Assembly (NCBI GenBank): GCA_030248065.1
Contig: JASAMV010006926.1
Location: 1 to 64,000, forward strand
Direction: 5' to 3'
Length of the DNA: 64,000 nt
From: Rhynchonema sp. JSB1_4
Taxonomy: Eukaryota; Nematoda; Chromadorea; Monhysterida; Xyalidae
Below are positions 1 through 14,200 of the stretch, one piece after another; position 1 is the stretch's first letter, and every line of letters starts with the position of its first letter. The notes beneath the pieces were generated by a model, which had not been told where the DNA came from, searched no databases, and saw nothing but the letters and a program-made list of their open reading frames with translations. Made by a program: the position numbers and the translations under genes.

Positions 1-3000
1 TTCACTCCTTTTCACCTTTCAGAAAAACTGCCAAAGTCACACTTGTTGTCAGACGGTCAATTTCGGCTAACATGAAATGACAAATTGGAAAGAAATTGGC
101 CAAGTAATTGAATGATTTGATTTTCTGATTTCTATCGCGTTTTTACTGCGGTGGTGCGTTGTTTTAGGCGCGTGTTACAATGATTGCGTGCAGAAATTAC
201 AGAAATCAAAAATTAGCGACGGTTATCAAGTTGGATAGGCGCACAAAGACCATCATGTCGGTTGTAGTTTAGAAGTGTGCCGCTAATAAATTCACCGCTA
301 TTTTCCTGGGTACTATTAACTAATTAGTCGGTTCCAAACGTGTGATCAGTGCTCACCTAAAAATCATTGAATTTCAGTTTGCTTGCACGTGCATGAAATT
401 AGCGATGGCATGCAAGGCTACGCACTTTGTAACTGGAAGAAATCAGACACGTTGTCTGAATAACGATTACGGTCAAATCACGTATTTTTGCTGAACGGTT
501 TTGCTCTGAAACGTTTTAACTTAACTATAAACGCCTTCCGCAGACATTTTTATTTTTAAACGGTGCCCTAAGAGAAACATCTAAGCTCTCGTATTTCTGC
601 CAAATTGTCCCTCAAAACTGCCGTTAACAGCGAAATGCGGCATCTTAACTCCGTTACTCATGTTTTTAACTGCGTGTAAATACTGTTTGTTGATTTAAAG
701 TCATTTACTCACCAGCTCACTGCAGGTGAGCACATGCATTTTTGACCTTGGTGCCTATTACACACGCATTTAGCGCACCTGTTGGCAAGAAACGCATGTG
801 CACCCACCTACGGAAAGTAAAGTTCACTTGGGGTGCACGCAGAAGATCTGGCCAAAAGATACGTCGGTTGGGCACTATGGGTTGCTTGGATTGTTACTGA
901 AGTTTACGAGTTTGGACCCCGGAAATTCCGCACGTGTAACCCTTAGTGAATATACAGCATCATGCAAACACAAAATAGTTACCACCGACACCGTGATCTT
1001 CGCTTGGTCACCCACAACCAATCAGCGGCAAAGTTTCTCGCTTATCCTGCTGTGAAACCCGTGGGAGTGCTCGTGCGTAAATCTCAGGTGCAGAGATACC
1101 CATAAATGATGTTCGTATCATGTCATAAATAAATGGCCTAACGCAAACCTCTACGTCAACAAGAGTCATCGTGCATGAGTTTCGGTTGGTTGAGGCAAAA
1201 GACAAGTTGCGCGCCAAAACACCGTCGTCGTCAGTCATCTCACGTTATCTAATCTGATGAGTGGATTTGACAGATTGAGTTGCGTCCACACTCCAACGTT
1301 TGTCACCCCAACTAAATGGGCTTGGGTTTTCACGCCACCAGTAAAAATCGAGATTGAAGTTTGCTGATAAACTATGGTGGTTTTTTTGGTGACACGCGTG
1401 CGGAAGTCCGTTTTGAGGTGTTATGTGCACCGTAAATTTACATTTGCTTATTTCCACTGATCTCTGTGTTTTCTTTCATTTGTGGTGAAGTTTTGTTTCT
1501 AACCTCGAATTATACAACGGGTGACCGTTCATGGAGCGCTTTCACCAGAGTTCCAAATATAAGCCCATCCTTTCATAAAAGAATCCATTCTACATTTTCA
1601 TAGTATAAACCTGACTGCATCGAGTGCTGTCGTTGTAACCTGCACTTGATGTTCAACAAAACGATCAAACGATCAACGTAAATCGCCACAATTCATTTTG
1701 CCCTGGCGGGACGCCTCAAACGAGCCCGTATTCTGGTAATAATTGTTCTTTCAATTTTATGTGTTACATGTTCTGGTCACTGTCTTTTGCAATGGGCATG
1801 ATGGCAAGGATGCCTGAAAATCTGTTACTTAAATCATGGACAGTCTTACTACATCTTGTCACACAATCAACATCTCAACATTGGCTAAAATACGGCTCAT
1901 TTGTGTATTTCACGGCACTTGACGTCTTTCATGGACACCTCTTACAAAAAAACACCTGTACTTCACACACAGGCATACAGTTTGTGAGTCAGACATGTTC
2001 AAAACGCAGCACAAAGTGTAGCGCTCTACCAGTTTTTCTTCGTGATAAAAACTGAAAACATATTTCTTTTCGCATAACGACTTTGGCGATTTCAGAAAAA
2101 CGGCTGCAAAAACACAGGCAAATGTTCGGAGTCGGTACTTTTGTACTGTGCGCAAGTCCGTGGCCGCTTTGCACGTGCACTTGCGCCCTTAAAAAACTCC
2201 TTTTGTATGATTTTAACAATAATAATTCAGAGTTATTGTGCTTCAGCCGTTTTTTTAACGTCGAAATAAAAGCGACGGGTCGTTTAAGGCGATTTATGGC
2301 CAAGTAGGGCGGTGGGTGAACGCAGGACATAAAAAAACAGACTCCTGTCAGAGAAAAATAATGGAAAGTTTTCAAAGCCTGGAACACAATTTTTGTGTTG
2401 TTTTATTGCAATTGCCTCATGCTGTGTCCAGTATTCACGCGTGCTGCATTCCGGTTCAACGAGTCTGTGGTTTGTGTTTTAATGTGACTTTTTTGGTGTA
2501 ACAGAAATAATAATTATAGAAACATTTCTCCACAAGTTCAATTGTAGAAAATTGTGGTATGACACGGTTTTCATTCAGGGGAGCTGGCGTTGTATTCATT
2601 TGGGGTCGCTTTCCGTCCAACCCCGTCTAGGTTACTGTAATGTTTTGTAACTTTGCACACAAAAGCAAGTGTAACCTCAATGTACAAGATCGTGTTATCA
2701 GATGGCGCCCAATCTGCTCGAGCAATCTGTCATTTTTGTCCAAGCCCTCTGCCTGACCTCTCAGTATCAATAAAAATGAGCTGCAACCAACCAAACCAAA
2801 TGTTAATTGCGGTTGTACAACTGTGTGTGACTTCCTTTGATTTGGTCACCACCTCCGCACTCTCCTGCAACAATAATAAACTTTTACGCACCTTTGACTT
2901 CCAGCACATTGTCTTAGATCCAGACTTCAAAGGTGCATGAACCGCCAGACACGCCTGCACCTACAGTAACCTTCTATTGGCGGTGTTACCTCAGTGTCCA

Positions 3001-6000
3001 TTAGTACATGTGCTTTTGCATACACACACACAAACCAGAGACCATAACCCATAGCGCACTGATAAAGATCTTGGCGCGCGCGGAGCGCGAAGCAGATTTA
3101 TTTTTGCGCATACACGCTCGCGCGCACACGGGTCATGTTCTACGGCGAGTCATGAACGAGATGCGATGCTGTTGTTGTTCATATCAAACGGTTTTACTTC
3201 TTCATTTTCTTGTACACATGCATTGCATTGTATTTGCCGTATTTCACTCCTTCTTTTGGGACATTTCTTTTCGCTGATTTCATCAGGTGGGTTGGTGTTT
3301 CAGAGGACTCCTGTGCACTCAAAGTGTTCATGTTCAGGTTTTTTCTCTCAAACCGCTAGCGCTAACCCATGCGTCCACAAATTTTATCGTCTCTGGTAAT
3401 CACGTTTTGTCGATCATAAAAAGTCTGTTGGTCATTAAGTCGTGTTTTTTCGAACTTTTTCTGATTTTTTATGTTCTCACGGAGCAGACACACATGGCGC
3501 GCCACGTGTTGACAATCAAGTGCACTCCACATCTTCGTTCGAATACTTATTGAGGGTTAAAAGTTCACCAAACAAGTTTTGTTCGTGTTCCATTGTACTT
3601 TATGCGAGCAGGAAACAATCCGCAACCCAAGATGGGTCAGCGTCACGAAACTCATTGTCTAAGACGAGACAAATTGATTGCCCGTTCAATCAATCGATTG
3701 TGCTAATCAATATTTCATCAATTCCCGTCCAAGTCCGTAATAAAAGGGCACGTAACCATTTTTATGCTGATTTGCATGCTATCGTACATGCTGTAACTGT
3801 CATCTTTGAATTGTAAACATAATTTCTTGTCTTGTTTTATGGGTGTCTGCCAGTTTGTTGAAATTATAGTTTCTGGTTCCGTACCAAATTTCCGCACTTG
3901 TGGTCCGGTTCCAGAGCTCAATCGGTCGCTCCGCGATAGGTTCCCAAACTTGATCCAAAACTGATCAGGTGATGACAAGGACAAAAAGCAGTTAGCAGTC
4001 AATCCACAAGCTGTTGTCCCATGGGGTTACGGTAGGTCTAGATGCACATTTGGGCTCATCTCGATTACACTGCAACCCCATCCCCCTAACTCATGGCGCG
4101 TGTGTTTACGCATTTACATTGTGTATTATACATGCAAACACATGCATTTTGTCATTCAATTCATGTTCATTTGGGGGTTGATTTGATCATGGTCCGTTGT
4201 GAAGAAGACCGTTTTGTCTGCGTGGTTGCCCATTTTCATTTGTTTGATCACAACTTGTGATGAGCCAGCCCTTGGGCTGTGGCATATCCGTGCGCGACTG
4301 TATCGTGGCCCATGCAGTGCTTTTGTTTTTACGGCTCCTCCCTTCCATGAAAAGAAAGTCGTACTTACAGTGTCGCCTCGTGGCAATTAACTGCCGCCCC
4401 ACAGTTATGCGTGCCTATGCAATTATTTTTCGCGCTTAGCGCGATGAATGCTCCTGATAATCCATGCCTATCGCTGCCTACTGTACCCGGACGTCAAACT
4501 GTCTGTCAAGCCCCACTGAGTAGCCCTGAGGGCCCAAACTTGGGTATCGTGTGTGTTTTGTGCTAAGTGACAAGCGTAGCATCGCATATTCTGGCTTATC
4601 GATCTTTGTTTATCTTTTTCGGGATTTTTTAGTCTACATAAATAAGTTGCTCTCTCATCGACCGGAAACAAAATTGTCATATCGTTTTCTCCCAAGTTTC
4701 CTAGGTTGAAATTATACGCAATCTTAATTTTTCAGAATGCGTGATTGGACCCATAGTGTGATTACTGTATCTATGTACTTGTGTGGTATGGGAATAGCGG
4801 CATTTTTCACAATGTTACAAAAATGTTACCATTTGTGTTGACTAATCTGTTGTCATTAGTGCGCGCGCAGCGTGAAAGTTTTTTTGCCGTAATTTCGCTC
4901 GCGGCAAGACAAATGCGCGCAAAGCTGTCTCTTCTATATAAATATAAACTGGGCTGGGCAAGACTTTGATCTGTGTCGGTACTTTCGGTGATCTATGCAT
5001 GAAAAATAGAACTTTTCTGCCAGGCAAAGCTTCATGCTCCTGTTATCGAAAGTTTGGGTTGCAAAATTCTACACCTAAGATTGTCATGTTCCGACACTTT
5101 CATCTGCATGCGTTTACAAGTGGCAAGGTTAGATCATGTTCTTGTAGGTACATCAATCACTACAAATTACTATCAAAGCAAAACGACAGCGACCGGCGAA
5201 CGACACTTAAAAACGTCGTCGCCGACAGTAAAACCGTTTTTAATACTTGAAAACAAGTTTCGCGCCCCAACTCCGGAGGGAACGCGCATAAAAGTCTATT
5301 GAAAAAAACTGTGCGTTTTTATTTGCGTTTAATGGCGTGTGCAGTGCTAAACTGTTGTGTTCAAGGGTTATGACATCGTGTAGAAATGATGATACTGATC
5401 TCAGTTGTGCAGAAAGCTCCCCTGAGACTGTGGGTCGCAGGGTCGGCCCGAATTTCAGAACTTATAGTTTGACATTCGTTGCTTTACAGTCTACCCTGTT
5501 TAAAGTGTGTGGTGAAAATGAGGTGAAGCCTTCAGCTTGTTGATCGGGTCCTCGATCTATTGCTAAAGTCCTATTGTGTCGAGAACGCAGGTGAATGTTG
5601 TTCTGTGTGGTGACCGAAAATGGTCGTGAAGACGACACTATAAATAGCGTGTGCTGTAATTTACCTGATCAAGCACATTGTTGAAACGACATAAATGTGC
5701 CTAAAATGGGACCCGACCATTCAAGAACACATTTCACATCGGTGTCACCCACAAGTGACGAACTGCACATCACACACAACAAGCAGTCAGGCTCAAATGT
5801 CACCCTTGATATGCTGTCCGAGTTTGTGATTGCGGCGCTTTGATGATGGGTATGGTGCATGTGGCTAGCTGGCTGATGTTTCACTGCGTATTGCTCATGT
5901 TCTTGAGCTGAACCGGGGAGACCAGTGCGCATATGCGATGTCTGTCATTCTCAGACACGAATGAGCTCCGCCCCTTTTCTGGCATGGTTGAGTGCGCTTG

Positions 6001-6256
6001 AGTCAGATCACCAAATAAACATGTCGTGCTCTGCAGTTCTCCATGTGCGCTTTGTCCGTATTCTGCGATAAAACTTGTACGATTCCACTAAATCAGCGAT
6101 AGACAAACATTTTATATTAGCTCGTCAATTCTTATTCATTGCCCATTTCCTTCGACGGGAGGTTGAACTTGAAGCAGCTCAAAGCAAGTCAGTTGCAAAA
6201 TATTTCCTTTCAAATTTCAGCCTCAACCCGATCGCTTCACTCCCTTCATCATCATA
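1..6256. other. gene-poor region upstream of the bHLH gene
   Basis: I see no coding exon here. The open frames are short, lack good splice neighbours and match no family I recognise. AT-rich stretches, scattered GC-palindromic patches (for example near 3070-3125 and 4428-4445) and one TATA-like run near 4935 are visible. Because the next gene is a proneural-type bHLH factor, a class that usually has large 5' regulatory regions, the interval is best read as possible regulatory DNA. That reading is inference, not something the bases prove. Confidence 0.4.
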
Positions 6257-7792
6257 ATGTTTCATCCAATGGATCCCTCCCCGACAACCACTCTACCTCC
6301 CTATTCCCTGGAGTACCACCCCAACTCGGTGCCTCAAACATTCGCTCCACTTCAACTGCCTTCATTCGCTGGCGTCACCTCAGCATTTCAACCTGTAAGT
6401 TGCGTTTAATGGTATTTTTGTAGTGTTGTTGTTTTCCGACCTGACAAAATACTGTCGTGGTCGTTTGCTGGGTTAAAAACGTGTGTGCCGGAGAATGCCA
6501 CAAGTCTGCCCCCACCGACATGCCTACTACAAGTTCCCGTCGTTGAGTCACTTCAGTGGTGTTTCACTACGGTAAAATACTGTTGGTTTCTTTTATATGT
6601 ACGTTAGGTGTACATAAGCAGTTGGCATTGTTTCGGAAATATTTTTTAAACATCAAATCCGAGATTATTCGAACCTGGTCGAAATAAGCCAGACATTCTA
6701 CGCTGCAGCACAAGTCCCGCACCGATGGGCATGATAACAGCTGTGACACGACACTTTCAAAAAAGCTTTTAAGTGGACGCCATCCTCAGGTAACCAGTGT
6801 TCACAAACATCCGTAACCTCTTCAAAACTTTCCAGACCCGACCAATGCCGGAATTTTGGGCGGCATCATCGGCCAACGCTCCTCCGCCCACCACCCAGCA
6901 TGCACAGTTCATCTACCCAGCATCGGTGTCAAGTCACAGCATGTCCAATCCCTCCCCCAGTCCGAGCACAAGTGACAACACGAGTCCAAATGCAACAAGT
7001 GCGACGCAGCCGCCAAAAATCAAACGCGCGCGTCGTACAGCCAGCAATCAGAGCAGCAGCGGCATTATCCCGACAGCAACCGCCGCTGGCAAAGTGATCA
7101 AACACGAGCGTTGCAGCAGCGCACAGCGATACAAGACACCGACTCCGCAAGTGCTCAGGTTCGTGGATGAATTGATGATAATGTGGTTTTGCCAACTATT
7201 GTGTGTCCGGCTTTTTCGCTATTGTTAAGATGTGGTATTGATACAGTGCTGGTGATGGTGAGGTTGATTTCTATAACTTGATGAATAAATCGGACGAGTC
7301 TACACGTACATAAGTCAGAGCCCGAACAGGCATCATGTTGAGATAATGTAACTTGGCTTCGATTTATAAAAAATCCCCGTGATCCAAAGGTCCGATACGA
7401 TTACCAAGTTTGAACCATCCTAGGAGTTGTTGTTATGAGTTATGCATACTGAGTTTTGACTTTTTGAACACCTTAACACCCACAGGTCAATACAAATAGA
7501 CGAAATTTTACTTTCTCAGCACAATCTGGCTCACAGTCTCAGCATCAACAACATTTCTTTTCGTCACAGAGGTCGCCGTGTGGCAGCTAACGCACGTGAA
7601 CGCAAACGAATGAACAACCTCAACGGTGCCTTCGATCTGCTCAGGGATGTGCTACCGGAACTCGAGGCCGGCCGACGCCTGAGCAAATATGAAACATTAC
7701 AAATGGCACAACAATACATCAATTGCTTGGAGGCCATACTGAAGAGGCCCGTCTCACCACCGTTCGATGACCCGACCCAGAACCGATGTTGA
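6257..7792 (+). CDS. lin-32: Atonal/LIN-32-type bHLH transcription factor
   Basis: Three exons: 6257-6394, 6836-7158 and 7570-7792. They close in frame to 227 residues, with acceptors TTTCCAG and TCACAG and donors GTAAGT and GTTCGT. Residues 1-150 are Pro/Ser/Thr-rich, with a basic patch (KIKRARR). The stretch [11 protein letters not shown] leads into the basic region [17 protein letters not shown] (about residues 156-172), followed by the two helices and loop ending near residue 209; the second helix carries [14 protein letters not shown]. The SKYETLQMA string and the position of the last intron just before the basic region fit the Atonal family, and the preceding KTP-PQ-LR stretch resembles C. 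elegans LIN-32. Family members dimerise with E-proteins, bind E-boxes in the nucleus and specify sensory neurons. The domain call is secure; orthology to LIN-32 rather than another Atonal relative is likely but not tested with a tree. The start is the first ATG of the open exon. Confidence 0.9.
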
Positions 7793-8080
7793 TCTGGTCT
7801 GAAACTGGCATCTGTCTTCATATTGGACTGAGACCGGGAACCCAGCATGAAGTTTCATTGTGTATCATAGCATTATTGAGTTTGGGTTTTTTGTTTGCTT
7901 GTGCTGTACTAATCTCGGGTACACTGCAGTAAACACTGATCATGTCATGTACAGACACATTACTGTTGGAATGCGAGTAGTTTTCTTGTTTTGTTTTCGA
8001 TTTTGTTTTACTGCCAAGAAACATGTGTGTTCATAATTTATAATGCGGGATTCATGTTGGAAGATTTCATGCTTTTGTCG

Positions 8081-8086
8081 AATAAA
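8081..8086 (+). terminator. likely polyadenylation signal of the bHLH gene
   Basis: An AATAAA hexamer lies about 290 bases after the stop codon of the bHLH gene, in AT-rich DNA with no later competing exon. Its position fits a 3' UTR end, but the cleavage site is not determined. Confidence 0.5.
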
Positions 8087-9489
8087 ACTTGAAGCCAAAC
8101 TGTGCAAGCAGAAAATCTAATATACAATATTTTCAAAGTCGTCAAGCACAATTTGACTTCTTGACCGCACCACTACATGATTACGTAAAGGGCATGCGCC
8201 GCCTCGCGCACTAATTACCAGTTAGCCCAGGTCAGCTCTGAAACCCGACTGCAAAGAGACTCGCATGTACCTAATTGTACACATTTATTATTTTCTGAGC
8301 ACCAGGGGTTCCACAAAAAGAAAGAGCGCACTGGAACTTGAACCAAACAAGGGTTGTTACCTAACAGACCCATGACTTCCTGTTGTGCTTATTTATTACG
8401 GTCAGTGGCCACGCGCAACAAGATTTTTGGTCTTTTCTTCTTTTTTTTTTGAAAGGACACATCGATAATTAGCGCTTTGCGCGACTGCATTCAAAGCGCA
8501 GACACCGCCCCTTTCTATTGTCTGCAGACTTGGGTCACAATATTTGGCGTTATTGTTTCATCAGACGAGACCTAATCATCCAATTATGATTACGGGCGTG
8601 TATTTGGGCCTGTTTCCAGCAGCATGTTTTGAAGAAAGTGACAAGTTCCAGAAAAATGCATGGCCCTAATAAATGAAGAATTCCAGGACATAAAATTGCG
8701 CATAATGGGATAGCTGTGCTCCGTACTCAACGGAGTTAAAAACAAAAGAGTCCCTGTGTGGATTGCTTGAAGTCCCACAACCAGGCGGCTAATCCTATTC
8801 TGGTCAAGGAAGGCCGTCGCTTTGCGCCAAACGCAGCTGAGCCGCATCTTACGTTCAGCGTCCAACGATGGGTTGAGCGCAGCTCCAGTGAGCGCAAGAA
8901 CATGAGTAACGACCGTCACAACACGCCGATAATATTTGAGCTGGCGTTTGCCGAATATCGACGACGAGAACATGAAATCTGGGAGGTACTTTTAACTTTT
9001 TTCCGTAGTTGAAGACCCGGAAAATTTAATAAGTGGAAACAGCTAGCACATTGACCGTGTTGTAGAAGCTTAGATTGAAAACATCCACGAAATAACGTAG
9101 TAAAGCAGTTTGGACCCCACAGCGACACAAAAATCTTGCCACCTCAGCTAACATCTCACCAGTGCTCAGCCCTAGGATAAAGCCTAACCGCACATGCCTA
9201 ACCTCAACACTAATCCTCAAGCCTATCTCCCACACCTGACGGAGGATCACCGGGTGGAGGATCAGGACTTGGAAACAACAGTAGTGAGTTACAGGCACTC
9301 GACAGACAGCGGTTCAATTTTCTGAAAACAGATGAGTAACGTGGCAATCAACGTGCCACGTTCTGTCGTTTTTCCAGCTGGGCTTCTTCATGCTTTCATA
9401 GCACGATTTGATTCAATTCTCCGACTTTCCGACTGATTTTCCATCTCCACATCAACTAATTCAACATCACCAATATCCCGCCAGCACCC
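8087..9489. other. intergenic, no gene seen
   Basis: Frames open on the minus strand near 8590-9300 have no recognisable domain, no convincing splice pattern and ordinary length for random sequence. About 9410-9489 resembles the leader of the downstream Ly6-like copies (CATCACCAATA- and CCCACC-type strings just before the ATG), so it is probably that gene's 5' UTR and promoter. Confidence 0.4.
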
Positions 9490-10268
9490 ATGTCACCCAT
9501 TATCGCCCCTCTGCTGCTCGTCGTGTTCACAATGGTCAATAATAATGCTGCACAAACAATCAAATGCTACATCGGTCAGCAAAACGCAATGAAAAATCCG
9601 ACACAAGACGGGTGCAAAACATGCAACAAGGTTTGGCACTAATGCGGAATCCTATGGGCCTTTTTTTAATTTTTTAATTTCTTAAAATTTCAACCAAAAT
9701 TTATTTGAAGATAACTATTGAAGTTGAAACCGAAATGACACACATGTGAGGTGCCGTAATATTCTCAATATTTCAGTTCAACGGCACACTCGGTTGTAGT
9801 GAACAAACCTGCGCGAACTGGACGGAAGACGCGGAGCAAAAAGTCGACATATTTTTTGAAGCAATCCGCAACAAAACGCACCCGTATAAGGTTGAACTTT
9901 TCCGTAGAAAAAACGCAATTGTGTGAGTGTTGTGACAAAAAAAAACACGACAAGTGTGGTGTATTCTTTCATCAAAAAATTTCAAACTGGCAATGACAAA
10001 ACAGTCGTCTTGGAAAACCTCTTGTCTTTCGAAAATCACCACTGCACATCATTGTCAGCAACGTTTGTCACTTCAGGGTGGCTCAGTGAGTTGGGGGTGC
10101 TGCCCGTGGGATCTGTGCAATGGTGACTGGCGCAATGTGACCCAACATATCAACGAGTCAGCCGAGAGCTCCGAATCCAATTACAATCAGCACCAGATGA
10201 TCTCACCAAATGCTCATATGTTGCTCGTCAGCTGTGTGATGCTGGTCTATGGAATTGTGATGAATTAG
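9490..10268 (+). CDS. secreted Ly6/three-finger-like protein, copy 1
   Basis: Three exons (9490-9630, 9777-9890, 10077-10268) join in phase 0 to 148 residues. Residues 1-22 are a signal peptide (PLLLVVFTM core, NAAQT end). The mature part starts IKCY, has a CKTC pair at the first exon end, and ends its cysteine module with CCPWDLCN, the CC-x3-x-CN ending of Ly6/uPAR folds. A hydrophobic tail (MLLVSCVMLVYGIVM) closes the protein, as expected for a GPI-anchor signal. Four related copies lie downstream inside the galactokinase intron; this one is outside it and is the most divergent, with a longer C-terminal linker. Ly6-type proteins sit on the cell surface and bind receptors or other surface proteins; the partner here is unknown. 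AATAAA at about 10475 may end the transcript. Confidence 0.75.
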
Positions 10269-11252
10269 AAGAAAGAATGAAAATGAAAGGAACACCTGAT
10301 GGGATCCGGTGTTAAGGAAAAGTTCGAAAAAATACCAAAATAATGGCCTGGCACATCGGATCCATGAAAAAATAAGAAACTAGTACACATAAAACGCCCG
10401 TGAATCGATAGGTATAGTTAATGATAATATTATAGTTTGGATTGGAATTACATATCTGATGGCGTCTTTATCAGAATAAAATAGACCACTAAAACGCACT
10501 TCGGTTTTTCCATGCAACATTCGGCAGTGGATTAAAAATGACTGACGGATTTTGCATCAATTCTTGAACACAGCAAGCACAGCCGAAGTCCGTGTCGATC
10601 CGGTGTTCCTTCGGCACTGGTCAAGAATTTCAGCAATAATTTACATCCATTTTCGTGGGATCGATTTTTAAGAATTTGTGCGCCATCGACCAACCCGCAC
10701 TTCAATATTTGATCTGCTTTTTATGTTTGACTGACCATCACTGACACTCACATGACACAATTTATCGTATGGCGTCGGAAACGTATAAAATGCATACCCT
10801 AGTCATGTAGTCAACACTGTATAGTCCAGCCACGTGCTCATGAGACGACTCTTTTTAAAGACCGCTTGGCCAGATTCGAAAATGCGCCGGTTACACGGCT
10901 TTTCGCAAACAAAAGAAAGAGATTGGGCCGAGAGAGATGATGACAAGTTCCAGCTGGCTGACCTCAATTTGTTGCGTGCTTACGCGAACAGCAACATCGT
11001 TCAACACACAAATGTTTTGGGAGTCAAAAGGGAATTCACCGAGGCGGAGAGCGTGTTTTCAAATAATACATGCATTTCTCTTTCTTTCATTTCCGAAACA
11101 CGTGGAACCGGAACATTATTGGACCCGTTCAAGTCAACTTCAAAATCAGTCGTCCCATGAGTTCGTGGTTGGCGGACTATACGTCTAATATGCAACAAGC
11201 ATAAAACTGTTTGAAAACAGCAACATCATCAATGATGACGTTAATCTATGGA
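10269..11252. other. intergenic with a dispersed repeat fragment
   Basis: No gene is supported. About 10985-11065 matches, with changes, the reverse complement of about 25345-25415: both carry the string ACACAAATGTTTTGGGAGTC followed by a GAATTCAC and GGAGAGCGTG block. An open frame from 10834 to 11160 runs through this repeat and is therefore not treated as a gene. Confidence 0.5.
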
Positions 11253-14200
11253 TTACATATTCAGTGGAGCCGCACCACCGACCGCATCGCAAACGTAGAA
11301 CGTGGCTGTTTGCTTGTAATGATTCTAAAAATGTAAGGTAAAATTATTAGGCAAAAAATTTGACATGGTTCACGGAACCAAAGTCATCCACCTCAATGTG
11401 GTTTTTTATTCCATCGACGCGTTTCTTATCACACAGCGTAACCGTACACCCACCGAAGCCGCCACCTGTCATTCGACTACCGTATACCCCCGGACAAGCC
11501 ATTCCAAGCTCGACCAGTTGGTCAAGTTCCGTACAGGACACTTCGAAATTGTCGCTGAAAAGGTACAGAAATGGAGTTGAAGAATTTGTTCAAAAGGTAT
11601 GTTCAAATTTCACCAACCGAAGCGAATTATGACTTTCGTGCATGAGCTTTCCGAGCAGCGCGTAATCCTGATTCATCAAACAGTCGGCTGCCTGCTCAGT
11701 GCGTTGTATCTCGGTGACCACATGCCAGGCTCGTTTGAATGTTGTCGTGTCAAGTTGGTTGCGATTGGCTGAGAATATGGAAGAGTTTTACAATCTATGT
11801 GCCTTCTTCAGTAACGGATGGTTTTTGTTCAAATCTTCTGTTTTGATCATCTGCGCCAGTGAATATCTATCATGCCGGTCATCGTACTGTCAATAAGGAA
11901 AAGTCAAAATGTATAAAATACAGTATCCCACACACCTGCCTACACCAACACATGAACGTTCGTAATCGGGTTTACGATACTACTGCACAATTACTGTCAT
12001 GTATCTTCTTACTTGGCATGTATCATCATGTTCAGAGTAAATGGGCATGATAACAAACAGCGACGTGTTTTTACGGCTCAGCTGTGAGCTGGTGCGTAGG
12101 TCAGTTGGTCAGCAGCTCGACTTTACAACAAATGAATCAATACAAAAGTTTTCTGATCATATAACAACCACAGCACAACAAAACTAAGAAGACACTATCA
12201 ACACCATCACTATAGTAACACTATCAAAATTTTTACAGCACCAACCGTTCAACATTTCGACACTGGCATCCCTGAGTGACGGTATGCCCAACGCGCCAGC
12301 CGCCCGTTCACACGCAGCCCGTCGCTCCGGATACTCGGACCCGGTGAGTTCGTGCTTGACGTTGCTGTTGGTGACCAGAATGACAACATCAGGGTTGTTG
12401 AGGGGCACCGGCGTGGTGGACAGGGACCTGCGATTAGACTATGGCATAGTTGGTTGGAAGGGATTGAAAATGGGATGTAAACAGACCAGCATACAATGCT
12501 TATGCTCATTATTCCAATGTGTGGCGGTCGAAGTCTATGGGCCCGGTTTTTTAGCCCAATTATTTAGTCCCCTTAGTCCTTGGATCATCCTGTCGCTTCC
12601 AGGCCCAGGATTGAAATGAAAAAAGAACCGGGCTGAAAGCACAGAAACTATGAAGCCCACAGTTGCAAAGGATGGCGAAGGACTTCGCACTGACGCAAAT
12701 ACAACGACAACAAGGAATGGTGTCGTTCATTTCAACAATCCTTCAACCATAGTAATCTCTTCATGTGTGACGTTGTTTCGCAAGCGAACAGAAATCATAG
12801 AATTAAATTTTATCACTATGCAAGATACACATAAGCTTCATTCATCATTTTTTAATCTACTTCCGACTTTCTCCCATCCGCAATCATCACCAATACCCCA
12901 CCATATCACCAATGTCACCCCCGATCGCCACTCTGCTGCTCGTTGTGCTCACAATGGCCAATGCTGCACAAGCAATCAAATGCTACGATGGAGGACCGGA
13001 CAAAACGACCACAGGACACGACGGCCTGGACTGCGTACTTTGCCTTAAGGTTTGTGCCGGCGTTTTCCATATAAAGCCCCGGGGCTCCATTTTGGAGAAG
13101 GTGAAAAATCGGACAACGGGGAAGGGCTCAATATGCAAAACTCGGGTGGTATAAGCGCATGCTCTTTGTTGTATATCTACTTGGAGCAAAACCTGTGCTA
13201 TTATTCCAGTACAAAAACGAAACGGAAGTTGATGGATTCAGCTATGGTTGCTTGGCGATACCCGGAACAACCTGTGATTTCGTGCGACAAAGCGCTGAGG
13301 GTTTGGTAAAATGCTGTGACACGGATCTGTGCAATTCTGACCGACAATCGGCCCTTCCCAACGCTCTGGTAGTGATCGTCACCGTGATCTGTGCAACAAC
13401 CTAGAAGAAGAAAAATTTACGAAATTGGCAGAGTACATAAATAGTGAAACAATGATCGACTAATTTGCCAGAACGTAATTTGAACTAGGTACCGTGATTA
13501 TGAAAATAAAGCGCTTTAAAAAGTCATTTCACGATACTGGGACTAAACTGAGTAATAAAGTAAAAAAATAGTAAACATGCCCTGATTTGAAGTTAGTACA
13601 TACCAGAAGTGATACGGAACCCTTAACTTACATACGATAGAATGAATGATTCGGAATGAGATTCTAATTGTGAAAAATACAAGCTTAAAGCCTGATGTAA
13701 TCTGCATTTTTTCAGACCCGGAAGTTCAGGCAGACATTTTTAGGCACAGTTTTTCAGGTCCTGCCGATTCAGGTCTGGCAAGCTTGACCCATTTGTAGGC
13801 TCAGGCTGAGGCTCCAACAGGCCTCGGGGTGAGCTGCCGCCACGCAACGTGGTTTTACTGCATCATAGGAGTCTGCGTTTCGATTTCATTCAAATTTTAA
13901 ACACTGATTTCACTGACTTTCCATCTATCTCTACCATCCGCAATCATCACCACTATCCCATCAACTGCCATGTCATCCCCGATCGTCACCCTGCTGCTCG
14001 TTGTGGTCACGATGGTCAATGCTGCCAGCGCATGTCCGGGTGGACTCAAGTGTGACGGAGGGACTCTCGGTACCTTAACAGAATATAAAGAAGGCGAACC
14101 CTGCGAAACGTGCTTCTCGGTTTGTTTAGCGCTTGGTTGAATATTATATCTGTTTGGTGTCACTGCGTACACTGCTTGATTTTCATGGTTTCGTTCCTAT

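Noticed and set aside
10834..11160. Possible small gene of 108 codons
   Set aside because: It overlaps a dispersed repeat and has no domain.
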